From Roseiflexus sp034432635 (GTDB lineage: Bacteria; Chloroflexota; Chloroflexia; Chloroflexales; Roseiflexaceae), in contig DAOUBK010000029.1 of assembly GCA_034432635.1 (NCBI GenBank), forward strand, positions 1-64,000: a stretch of DNA of 64,000 bases, in the 5' to 3' direction. Made by a program: the position numbers and the translations under genes. The first letter of the stretch is position 1, and each line of letters opens with the position of its first letter. Shown here in pieces: positions 16,302-23,884 of the stretch. The notes under the pieces are model-generated. The model had not been told where the DNA came from. It saw only the letters and a program-made list of their open reading frames with translations, and made no database searches.

Positions 16302-17252
16302 TCATCGTCCCCGGATCAGATCCTGTTTCTTATAGCGGCACTGCACACAATAACTGATGCGATAACCGGCCAGGTGTGTATGGTGCAGCGTTTGTCCGCA
16401 GTGGGGGCAGGTTTCCGGTGCGTCGGACAGTGTCTGAACAAGTGGTGCAGCAGTCCGCGTCAGGGCTGGCGGCGCGACCGGGGGCGGACAGACGGGTTGT
16501 GGGCGCGCGGTAAAACCAAAAGACCGACTGATGTGTTCAACCAGCATGGCATAGTCGATCGCGCCGCGCGAGCGTGGATCGTACTCATAGATCGTTTTTC
16601 CCAGCGCGGGCGCTTCGGAGAGGCGCACATTCACGCGTACTGGCGGCGTCACCCGGTCGCCATAGCGGGTGCGGAGCTGTGCAAGCAGTTCGCCGGACTG
16701 TCGCACCCGTGGATCGTACATCGTCGGAATAATCATGCGCACCTGCCCGGCAGCGCCCTTGATCCGCCCGATCTGGAGCGTCAGCAATTCTAGGCTTTTG
16801 ACCGAAAAATGCTCGACGGTTGTGGGAGCGATCACATCGTGGGCACAGACCAGCGCATTGACATTCAACGGCGTCAGTGAACCAGCCGAGTCGATGAGCA
16901 CAAAATCATAGGCGCCGGCGACCGGTTGGAGCGCCTGCGCCAGTACTCGGCTCCAATCCGGGCGCCGGGCAATGATCGGTTGGGCGCCGAGCAGGGTTGC
17001 ATCAGCCGGCAGCAGATCGAGGCCAGGGCGGGCTTCGACGATGCAACATTCGGCAGGTGCGCCATCGACCAGGACATCGTAGAGTGTACGGTGGGGATAG
17101 ATCCCCAAAGCCATTGCCAGGTTCCCCTGGGCGTCGGTATCGACCAGCAGCACGCGCGCGCCCTTCAGCGCCAGACCTGCGCCCACATTGACCACCGTTG
17201 TAGTTTTGCCGATGCCGCCCTTGAGGTTTGCAACTGCAATGACCCGTGCCAC
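16302..17252 (-). CDS. ParA/MinD-type ATPase with C-terminal zinc ribbon
   Basis: A 316-residue ParA-family ATPase. The deviant Walker A motif LKGGIGKTT gives K11 and K16; LLVDTDAQGNLA is Walker A' and FVLIDSAGSLTPLNVNAL is Walker B. These ATPases dimerise on DNA and position cargo or plasmids. Unusually, the C-terminal tail has four cysteines in two CxxC pairs (C282, C285, C302, C305), a likely zinc ribbon. The GTG at 17252 is chosen because GGAGGGG precedes it and a promoter occupies 17288-17316, which excludes the earlier ATG at 17297. No parB is adjacent, so this is an orphan ParA, perhaps for protein rather than DNA positioning. Confidence 0.85.
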   Translation of the reverse strand: MARVIAVANLKGGIGKTTTVVNVGAGLALKGARVLLVDTDAQGNLAMALGIYPHRTLYDVLVDGAPAECCIVEARPGLDLLPADATLLGAQPIIARRPDWSRVLAQALQPVAGAYDFVLIDSAGSLTPLNVNALVCAHDVIAPTTVEHFSVKSLELLTLQIGRIKGAAGQVRMIIPTMYDPRVRQSGELLAQLRTRYGDRVTPPVRVNVRLSEAPALGKTIYEYDPRSRGAIDYAMLVEHISRSFGFTARPQPVCPPPVAPPALTRTAAPLVQTLSDAPETCPHCGQTLHHTHLAGYRISYCVQCRYKKQDLIRGR

Positions 17253-17287
17253 ATTCCCCTCCGGACCCATCTGCGATTGGTTTCTCC

Positions 17288-17316
17288 AGTGTAGCACATC
17301 GGCAGAGGGGCGACAA
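17288..17316 (-). promoter_or_regulatory. Promoter for the ParA gene
   Basis: On the minus strand, TTGTCG (17316-17311), 17 bases, then TACACT (17293-17288), preceded by TGC as an extended -10. The position supports a coding start downstream of 17288. Confidence 0.5.
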
Positions 17317-17481
17317 ACGACCGGTTCGTAAGAAAAATGTCATAGTCGCTGCTCTCTCAGTTTACCGTGGCTTCATTGCCGCGTGCTAGAGTGGCGTCAG
17401 CAGTGACAGCGGCGGTGTTTTGCCGCCGTGATTCACTTTCACCGGCAGCGATCAGCGTCCCTGTGCGTAAGGAGATAAAGC

Positions 17482-18525
17482 ATGCTCATTGCACGCTCAC
17501 CGGTACGGATCAGTTTTGGCGGCGGCGGAACCGATCTCGCTGCATATTACGAGCGTTTTGGCGGCATGGTTGTCAGCACTTCGATCAACAAGTACATTTA
17601 CGGCATCGTGACCAGGAATTTCGATACGACTTTCCAGGTCATTTCCGCCGATTATCGCAGCAGTATTCTTCAGGTGCCGGTGGATGGTCGGGTTGTCAAC
17701 AGCAACCTGGAAATGCGCATGGGTCAGGTGATTTACGAACACTTCAACCTGCGTGTGCCGGTCAATATCTTCATTGCATCGGAAGTGCCGCCCGGCACCG
17801 GGCTGGGATCGTCGAGCGCCGTGTCGGTGACTCTCTGCAATATTTGCAGCACCCTGGCAGGCAACGCGATGAACAAGCGCCAGCTGGCTGAAACGGCGTA
17901 TGAAATCGAAACCAGGCGCCTCGAAGCGCCGATTGGCAAGCAGGATCAGTACGCTGCGGCGTTTGGCGGTCTCAACTGTTTCGAGTTCAGTGCCGATGGG
18001 GTGCGTGTGACGCCGCTCAATATGAGCGCGAGCAATGTTCGTGCACTCGAACGTCGTTTGATGCTTTTCTACACCGGCGCCACGCGGCAGGCGCGCGACA
18101 TCCTGAGCGAGCAGCGCGAACGAAGCGAGAAGGGGGCGGGCAGAACGGTCGAGTCGTTGCACCGCATCAAAGAACTGGGCTGGCAGATCAAGGCGGCGCT
18201 CGAAGATGGACGACTTGACGATTTTGGCGCGTTGCTCGATGAAAGCTGGCGGCACAAGAAACAACTTGCAAGCGGTATTTCCAACAACGCCATCGATGAA
18301 GCATATGCCGTTGCGCTGGCAGCCGGCGCCAGCGGCGGCAAGATCACCGGCGCCGGTGGTGGTGGATTTCTCATGCTCTACTGCCGCGAGGATTGGCAGG
18401 AAGCGGTGCATACCGCACTGGCGCGCCTGGGGTTGATCCAGATGCGCTTTGCCTTCGAGTTCGAGGGGGCGCGCATTCTGTTGCATACCAACCTGCTCAA
18501 CTCGCCATACAACTGGAACGAATAA
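17482..18525 (+). CDS. hddA: D-glycero-D-manno-heptose 7-phosphate kinase (GHMP family)
   Basis: A 347-residue GHMP kinase that phosphorylates D-glycero-D-manno-heptose 7-phosphate at C1 for activated heptose synthesis. The N-terminal RSPVRISFGGGGTDL (6-19) is the motif of sugar kinases of the HddA/fucokinase group, the ATP loop is EVPPGTGLGSSSAVS (101-115), and KITGAGGGGFLMLYC is the third GHMP motif. IGKQDQYAAAFGG is typical of HddA. AAGGAGAT lies before the ATG. The next gene is a GmhB-like phosphatase, which acts on the neighbouring step and supports the assignment. GmhA and the nucleotidyltransferase are not in the window. Confidence 0.85.
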   Translation: MLIARSPVRISFGGGGTDLAAYYERFGGMVVSTSINKYIYGIVTRNFDTTFQVISADYRSSILQVPVDGRVVNSNLEMRMGQVIYEHFNLRVPVNIFIASEVPPGTGLGSSSAVSVTLCNICSTLAGNAMNKRQLAETAYEIETRRLEAPIGKQDQYAAAFGGLNCFEFSADGVRVTPLNMSASNVRALERRLMLFYTGATRQARDILSEQRERSEKGAGRTVESLHRIKELGWQIKAALEDGRLDDFGALLDESWRHKKQLASGISNNAIDEAYAVALAAGASGGKITGAGGGGFLMLYCREDWQEAVHTALARLGLIQMRFAFEFEGARILLHTNLLNSPYNWNE

Positions 18526-18594
18526 TCGTCCTTGCTGCGGTTGCAGCGCCGTGGTTCGCGCTTCCAGGCGTTGCTCAGACTGAAAGGTACGCCG

Positions 18595-19215
18595 ATGCGG
18601 ACGGTATTTCTGGATCGCGATGGAGTGATCAACGAAAATCGCGTCGATCACGTTAAGTCATGGCAGGAGTTCATGTTCCTTCCGGGTGCGCTGGCAGCGT
18701 TACGCTGGCTCAATCTTGCCGGGTTTCGCGTCTTCGTGGTTACCAATCAGGCGATTGTCGGCAGGGGCATGGTTTCGGCGGAGGTTGTCGAGGACATTCA
18801 TGCCCGGATGCAGGTGCAGGTAGTGCGGTATGGCGGACAGATCCACGATATTCGCTACTGCCCGCACGAAGAGCACGTCCAGTGCGATTGCCGCAAACCG
18901 CGCCCCGGCATGCTGCGCGATCTGGCACGCCGATGGAACGTCGATCTCGCGCATGCCTACCTGGTTGGCGATGCCTGGACCGACATCGCCGCCGGGCACG
19001 CGATGGGAATACGTAGTATACTGGTACGTACCGGAAGAGGAGCGCACCATGCGTTGCTGCCGGAGATCCAGAAATATCCGCCGGCGTATATTGCGAACGA
19101 TCTGCTGGGTGCGGTTGCCTGGGTAATGCATCAGGAAAACGTTGCGCTGGTGCGGCGCGAAGCGGATCATCCACTCTATGAACGCTACGCAGGCGCGTCG
19201 CTGCTCTCGTGGTAG
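18595..19215 (+). CDS. gmhB: D-glycero-D-manno-heptose 1,7-bisphosphate 7-phosphatase (HAD superfamily)
   Basis: A 206-residue HAD-IIIA phosphatase that removes the C7 phosphate from heptose 1,7-bisphosphate. Motif I is FLDRDGV (D7 nucleophile, D9), motif II TNQ at 50-52, and motif IV YLVGDAWTDIAAG. The zinc loop CPHEEHVQCDC (C89, H91, C97, C99) is the GmhB/HisB-N signature, here with a short insertion. The ATG at 18595 has AAAGG upstream; an earlier in-frame ATG at 18532 would add a non-conserved extension. It follows hddA by 69 bases and forms a heptose-activation pair. Histidinol-phosphatase activity is a less likely alternative given the neighbour. Confidence 0.83.
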   Translation: MRTVFLDRDGVINENRVDHVKSWQEFMFLPGALAALRWLNLAGFRVFVVTNQAIVGRGMVSAEVVEDIHARMQVQVVRYGGQIHDIRYCPHEEHVQCDCRKPRPGMLRDLARRWNVDLAHAYLVGDAWTDIAAGHAMGIRSILVRTGRGAHHALLPEIQKYPPAYIANDLLGAVAWVMHQENVALVRREADHPLYERYAGASLLSW

Positions 19216-19347
19216 TGACAGGATCGACCGATTGTTGTATCAGCCGGAAGGCGCTGTGCTGCCGTCCTATGGGTGCTGCTCCTTACACTCTGGTGGTTCG
19301 ATCTGCGGATGATAGTGATGTTGAACGGCAAGCAGGAGAAACTACCA

Positions 19348-21405
19348 GTGATGATTACCCTGAATGAACTGATCCGCCTTGCACGTCCGATTGTGCGCTG
19401 GTGGTGGATTATTCTTATTGCGGTTGCGCTCTCTTCCGGCGTCGCTTTCGTCGTCAGCCGCACCGAAACACGCTATTACGTCGCTCGCGCAACCCTCATG
19501 ATCGGCAACACGCTCGAAAGTCAGCGCCCCGATCCCATTCAGTTGCAGTTGGGGTCGTCACTCGGGCGTTTCTATGGTGAACTGGCGAAACGCGAGCGTA
19601 TCCTTCGTCCCGTGCAGGAAAAATTGAACCTCCCCTTTGGCTGGGAGGTGATCGCCACCTACATGCTGCGGACATCGGTGGTACCAAGCGCAAACCTGCT
19701 CGAAATCTATGTGACCGATTCGAATCCGGTGCGCGCTGCAGCCATCGCCAATGCTATCGCCGATCAGTTGATCGCCTACAGCCCGACATCGCCCGACAAA
19801 GTGGCTGCCGAACAGATGACGATCGAACAACAACTGCGTGAGAGTGAGGCGCGGTTGAACGATCTGCGGGCGCGCATCGAGGAGGCAACCCTTCGCCGTC
19901 AACAGGTGGTTTCCGCCGGCGACCTTGCGGAGATCAATCAGACGCTGGTGCAACTCGAAGCGAGCCTGAGCAAAGAGCAGGAGACGTACAATCGCCTGCT
20001 GTCCTACAAGAATAATAGCGTTGTGAATGTTCTGACGCCGTTCGAGCCAGCAGAGCCGCCGATCAGTCCATTGCCGTCGCGACGCAATCTGACGATTCTC
20101 TTTGCCGGTCTTGGCGGGTTCGCCATCGCGGTAGCGGCAGCATACGTGCTGGATCGGATCGATCCGCGGCTGCGCGGTCCGAGTGATATTCGTGATCGTC
20201 TCGATCTGTCGGTTCTTGGGAGTATTCCGAAAGGTCCCCCACTGCGATCTGCACCGGCAACCTTCGCGGAGCGCCGATTGGACGCGATGCGGCAGGTGCA
20301 GACCAATCTGATGCTGGCAGCGCGTGAGGGAGGGGTGCATGCGTTGCTGGTGACCGGTACGCAACCAAACGAGGCGCGCAGTGCATTCAGTGCCGACCTC
20401 GCCGATCTGTTCGCGCGCTCCGGGCACTGGGTGCTGCTGGTCGATGCAGAGCCAACTCAACCGCACCTGACGCGCCTGTTCAATGCCGAACCCTATCCCG
20501 GTCGCCCATGGACAAAGCTGGGCGCGGGGGATCGCCAGGAATTGCGAGCGCATCTGATCCCTTCCGCAATCCAGAATGCGGCGTTCCTCCCGGTAGCGCC
20601 GACGCTCGATGCGCAACCGGCGATGCTGAGTTCGCGTCGCTGGCACGAATTGACCCATCTGTTCAGCAGTATCGCCGATGTGGTCATCTTCGATGGTCCA
20701 GCGGTGATGACAGGACCGGACGCGGCGTTACTGGCGCCGCACGTAGACGGGGTTGTCATGGTGGTCGATCCGGCGGTTGACGAGCAGGATTTGATCGCGC
20801 GGAGCAGGCAGCGCCTGCAAAAGGATCAGCGTACACATCTGATGGGAGCAGTGCTGCTCGAACCGTCTGCGATCGAAGCTCCGCGCTATCCGTTGATCGG
20901 TGCATGGCCCTGGCAGCGCAAACCCGCGCTGCCCGATCTATCGGGACAAGGCGCCACTGCGGCTGCGCACGATGGCAATGTGCATCGTGGTGGCTGGTCA
21001 TCGGCGCCGGAGGCGGTGGTGTCCGATATCGATACGTCGCAGATGCCGGAAGCCGAGCACGTCATCATTACGCCGCCTCCCGATGATGCTCCCCGCAACG
21101 AAGAGCGCTGCGTGATCGTGACACCGCCAGCGGATGCTATTGCAGGCACGTTGGATCAATCCGAAACAGTGAGCGCCGGGTACGTCGATCAGAACCGGGA
21201 TGTTCGTGTGACAGAGCAGAGCGTCAATGGTCACGAGGCGCCAGAATCCGGCGTGGCGCTTCATCCGGCACGTGCGTCTGCAGATCGGCAACCTGCATCA
21301 TCACAACCTTCTGATGTGTCCGGAGCAAGAAACACGCCTTCTTCGACTGTAAAAGCGCGTCGATCGGGGCGTGCCAGGCACCGCAGACATAGCAAGCAGT
21401 TATGA
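19348..21405 (+). CDS. Wzz/chain-length determinant protein with degenerate BY-kinase domain
   Basis: A protein of about 685 residues. A first membrane helix (about 16-36, RWWWIILIAVALSSGVAFVV) leads to an external coiled-coil-rich Wzz domain, a second helix follows PLPSRRN (LTILFAGLGGFAIAVAAAYV), and a cytosolic BY-kinase-like domain comes after it. That domain keeps Walker A' (VLLVDAEPTQP) and Walker B (VVIFDGPAV) shapes, but the Walker A loop reads TGTQPNEARSAF instead of EGKST, so ATP binding is doubtful. The last 140 residues are low-complexity and lack a tyrosine cluster. It should control polysaccharide chain length or export. GTG 19348 and ATG 19351 both fit the AGGAG site; the latter is equally possible. 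Confidence 0.75.
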   Translation: MMITLNELIRLARPIVRWWWIILIAVALSSGVAFVVSRTETRYYVARATLMIGNTLESQRPDPIQLQLGSSLGRFYGELAKRERILRPVQEKLNLPFGWEVIATYMLRTSVVPSANLLEIYVTDSNPVRAAAIANAIADQLIAYSPTSPDKVAAEQMTIEQQLRESEARLNDLRARIEEATLRRQQVVSAGDLAEINQTLVQLEASLSKEQETYNRLLSYKNNSVVNVLTPFEPAEPPISPLPSRRNLTILFAGLGGFAIAVAAAYVLDRIDPRLRGPSDIRDRLDLSVLGSIPKGPPLRSAPATFAERRLDAMRQVQTNLMLAAREGGVHALLVTGTQPNEARSAFSADLADLFARSGHWVLLVDAEPTQPHLTRLFNAEPYPGRPWTKLGAGDRQELRAHLIPSAIQNAAFLPVAPTLDAQPAMLSSRRWHELTHLFSSIADVVIFDGPAVMTGPDAALLAPHVDGVVMVVDPAVDEQDLIARSRQRLQKDQRTHLMGAVLLEPSAIEAPRYPLIGAWPWQRKPALPDLSGQGATAAAHDGNVHRGGWSSAPEAVVSDIDTSQMPEAEHVIITPPPDDAPRNEERCVIVTPPADAIAGTLDQSETVSAGYVDQNRDVRVTEQSVNGHEAPESGVALHPARASADRQPASSQPSDVSGARNTPSSTVKARRSGRARHRRHSKQL

Positions 21406-22127
21406 TCGACCAGGTAAACCTCTATCTCTCGCGTCAATCATCGTCGATACGCCGATATGTGTGGGAACAGGTTGTCCAGGCAGCGGTCGGATGGATTCCT
21501 GGCATCTTCGGCATCGGCGTGCGCGCGGTGGCGTACCGCGCAATCCTGCACATGGACGGCGTGGCGGCGATTGAGGACGGGGTTCGCATCCGTTTTGCCG
21601 ACAATGTGCGTCTTGAGCGAGGCGTGTACCTCGATCACGGCGTTTACCTCCATGCCTGTCCTGGTGGCATTTCTATCGGTTGCGAAAGTTATGTGATGAA
21701 AAATGCGATCCTGCACGTCTACAATTTTCGCAATTTGCCACATGCCGGTATTCATATCGGTGCGCGGTCGCTGATCGGTGAAGCGTGTATTTTGCGGGGG
21801 CAGGGCGGCATCAGGATCGGCGATGATGTCTTTCTCGCGCCGATGGTGCAGATGTTGGCGGTGAACCATATCTACCACGATACGACCAGACCGATCAGCC
21901 TCCAGGGGATCACCTGCCAGGGGATTACAGTTGAGGATGGCGCATGGATCGGTGGCGGCGCGATTATCCTCGACGGAGTTCGTATCGGGAAGAATGCGGT
22001 TGTCGGCGCTGGCGCGGTCATCACCCGTGATGTGCCCGATTATTGCGTTGCGGTCGGCAATCCGGCGCGTGTTGTGCGCAATCTGCGCGAGCAGCCGATG
22101 GCGCCGGTGAAGGTTCCGGTGTATTGA
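21402..22127 (+). CDS. Hexapeptide-repeat acyltransferase (LbH, maa/WbbJ type)
   Basis: A 241-residue left-handed beta-helix acyltransferase, usually an O-acetyl or related acyl transferase acting on sugars. Hexapeptide repeats run from about residue 58 to 220 (for example IGARSLIGEACILRGQGGIR, IGKNAVVGAGAVITRDVP), with the closing VAVGNPARVVRNL typical of the WbbJ/maltose acetyltransferase group. The catalytic-type His is probably in AVNHIYHD (about residue 157). The start overlaps the stop of the chain-length gene by four bases (ATGA), so translation is coupled and the two should act in the same pathway. A strong hairpin follows the stop. Confidence 0.85.
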   Translation: MIDQVNLYLSRQSSSIRRYVWEQVVQAAVGWIPGIFGIGVRAVAYRAILHMDGVAAIEDGVRIRFADNVRLERGVYLDHGVYLHACPGGISIGCESYVMKNAILHVYNFRNLPHAGIHIGARSLIGEACILRGQGGIRIGDDVFLAPMVQMLAVNHIYHDTTRPISLQGITCQGITVEDGAWIGGGAIILDGVRIGKNAVVGAGAVITRDVPDYCVAVGNPARVVRNLREQPMAPVKVPVY

Positions 22128-22609
22128 GCTTCATCCTGGAGCAGAGGCGTTGTAGTGCAGTGTCTGTGGACACTACGCCCCTCCAGGACCTTTGAGGTCG
22201 AGTCAGGTATAAATCGGGCGCGCGGATCATTCCGGCGGCGAGACCCCCTGGCGTTGCGCGCCGCCGGAGTACGTGTTGCTCCCGCGCTCCCTGCAACCGT
22301 TGCGCCTGCATGCTGCCCATCGCCCTGTGCATGTGGACCGACATTCATTTCGATCGCCCCACGCTCTGCCCTCCACGTCGCGGCGGGCGACGCCTCCCGC
22401 ACCCTCTGCAACCGTCGCGCCTGCACGCTTCAACCCGCTGCTCATAACCTTTCCTGACGCACCCCTCACCCTTGATTCCCTGTTGCGTCATCCGATTGTC
22501 ATATCTCCATGCCACGATCTCCTGCAGTGATATGGCGGATCCGTTCCTGCGTGGGGCGCCCGACGGGCGCTGTGCGACAGGTGCGAATGAGATGGAGGAA
22601 TCAAGCGGT
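22128..22609. other. Spacer between acyltransferase and GT2 genes
   Basis: This 482-base stretch has no supported gene. Besides the stem-loop at its left end, it contains a short direct repeat CTGCAACCGTYGCGCCTGCA at about 22291-22310 and 22408-22427. Third-position bias typical of neighbouring genes is absent. Confidence 0.6.
22134..22188 (+). terminator. Long stem-loop after the acyltransferase gene
   Basis: TCCTGGAG (22134-22141) pairs with CTCCAGGA (22181-22188); inside it GGC/GCC and GTAGTG (22152-22157) with CACTAC (22171-22176) extend the stem around a 13-base loop. No T tract follows, so it may end, pause or protect a transcript rather than being a classic terminator. Confidence 0.5.
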
Positions 22610-23854
22610 ATGACAACATTATCGGTCGTGATCCCGGCGTACAACGAAGAAGATGGCATTGCAGCAATTGTGGAACGGGTACTGGCTATCGAGTCTGAAC
22701 TGCCGAAGTACGGCGTCGACGAGCTAGAATGTATTGTGGTCGATGATGGCTCGCGCGACCGCACGGCGCAGATCGTGCGGCGTTACGTGCCGCGTGTGCG
22801 CCTGATCCAGCAGCCGAACAAGGGGTATGGCGGGGCGCTCAAGACCGGGTTTCAGGCAGCGACGGGCGAATTGCTCGGATTCCTCGACGCCGACAGCACC
22901 TATCCGCCGGAATACTTCCCGCAGATGTGCAAAATTGCGCTCGACGGCGCCGATCTGGTGATCGGCAGCCGGATGGCAGGGGCAACCAGCGAGATGCCGC
23001 TGGTGCGACGTATCGGAAATTTCATTTTTGCCACTCTGCTCTCACTGGTGGCAGGTGTGCGCATCAGCGACAGCGCCAGCGGTCAGCGGGTCATCCGCCG
23101 TGAGGTGCTGCCGATCCTCTACCCCCTCCCCGATACGCTGGATTTCACGCCGGCAATGAGTACGCGCGCCCTGCACGAGAACCTGCGCATGGTCGAGATG
23201 CCGATCCCGTACAAAGAACGTTCAGGACGCAGCAAACTCAGCGTCGTGCGTGACGGGTTGCGCTTCTTCAAGAGTATTGTGTGGACGGCGCTGACCTACA
23301 ATCCGGTGCGGATCTTCGGTGGCGTTGGTGTGTTGCTCCTGCTTGCCAGCATCCTGGTGATGGGGCTGGCATTCGGTATGCAGGTGTTCGGCGTCGATAG
23401 CGCCGTCGCTTTCCCGCGTCTCTTTGGGGCGCTGGTGCTGGCAGTCGCCGGGGTGACGCTGTATACGACCGGCACATCGTTCAGTTATATTGTTGCCCTG
23501 TTCCACAAACGTCCTATCCGGCAGGGGATGTTCGGTCTACGCGGCAATGGACGCAAGATCGAAAAACACTACTGGTGGCTGGGTATCCTGGCGATCCTGC
23601 TGGGAGTCATTCTGTACATTGCTGCCGTCGCGTTCGACCTGACCAACCCTGCGTTGCAGGTTTCGTGGTTCGCGCCGGTTGTCAGTGCGCTGATGGTGCT
23701 GACCGGCGTGCAACTGGTGAGCGCGTGGAGTCTAGCGCGCGTTCTGGCGGAACTGAGCGCGCGCGAGGGTCTGGCAGCACGCGATCTGAACGGCAATGCC
23801 ATCTCGTCGGCAGTGACGAACGCCGAAAGTGTTCATCCGGCTGTGGTATCGTAA
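22610..23854 (+). CDS. GT2 glycosyltransferase with C-terminal membrane anchor (DPM1/GtrB-like)
   Basis: A 414-residue family 2 glycosyltransferase. The N-terminal GT-A domain begins LSVVIPAYNEEDGI and carries VVDDGSRDRT, GALKTGFQAATGELLGFLDADSTYPPE (the DxD-type metal site) and YKERSGRSKLS, all as in polyprenyl-phosphate sugar transferases. From about residue 225, four hydrophobic segments anchor it. It probably loads a sugar onto a polyprenyl phosphate for the GT-C enzymes of this locus. The ATG at 22610 follows GGAGG by 11 bases; in-frame codons upstream are not conserved in type. Confidence 0.82.
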   Translation: MTTLSVVIPAYNEEDGIAAIVERVLAIESELPKYGVDELECIVVDDGSRDRTAQIVRRYVPRVRLIQQPNKGYGGALKTGFQAATGELLGFLDADSTYPPEYFPQMCKIALDGADLVIGSRMAGATSEMPLVRRIGNFIFATLLSLVAGVRISDSASGQRVIRREVLPILYPLPDTLDFTPAMSTRALHENLRMVEMPIPYKERSGRSKLSVVRDGLRFFKSIVWTALTYNPVRIFGGVGVLLLLASILVMGLAFGMQVFGVDSAVAFPRLFGALVLAVAGVTLYTTGTSFSYIVALFHKRPIRQGMFGLRGNGRKIEKHYWWLGILAILLGVILYIAAVAFDLTNPALQVSWFAPVVSALMVLTGVQLVSAWSLARVLAELSAREGLAARDLNGNAISSAVTNAESVHPAVVS

Positions 23855-23884
23855 GGTTCGACGTTTATCGATATCTCCAGACCT

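Noticed and set aside
17497..18651. 384-codon frame antisense to hddA
   Set aside because: Long only because of GC-skewed third positions; the + strand protein is unambiguous.
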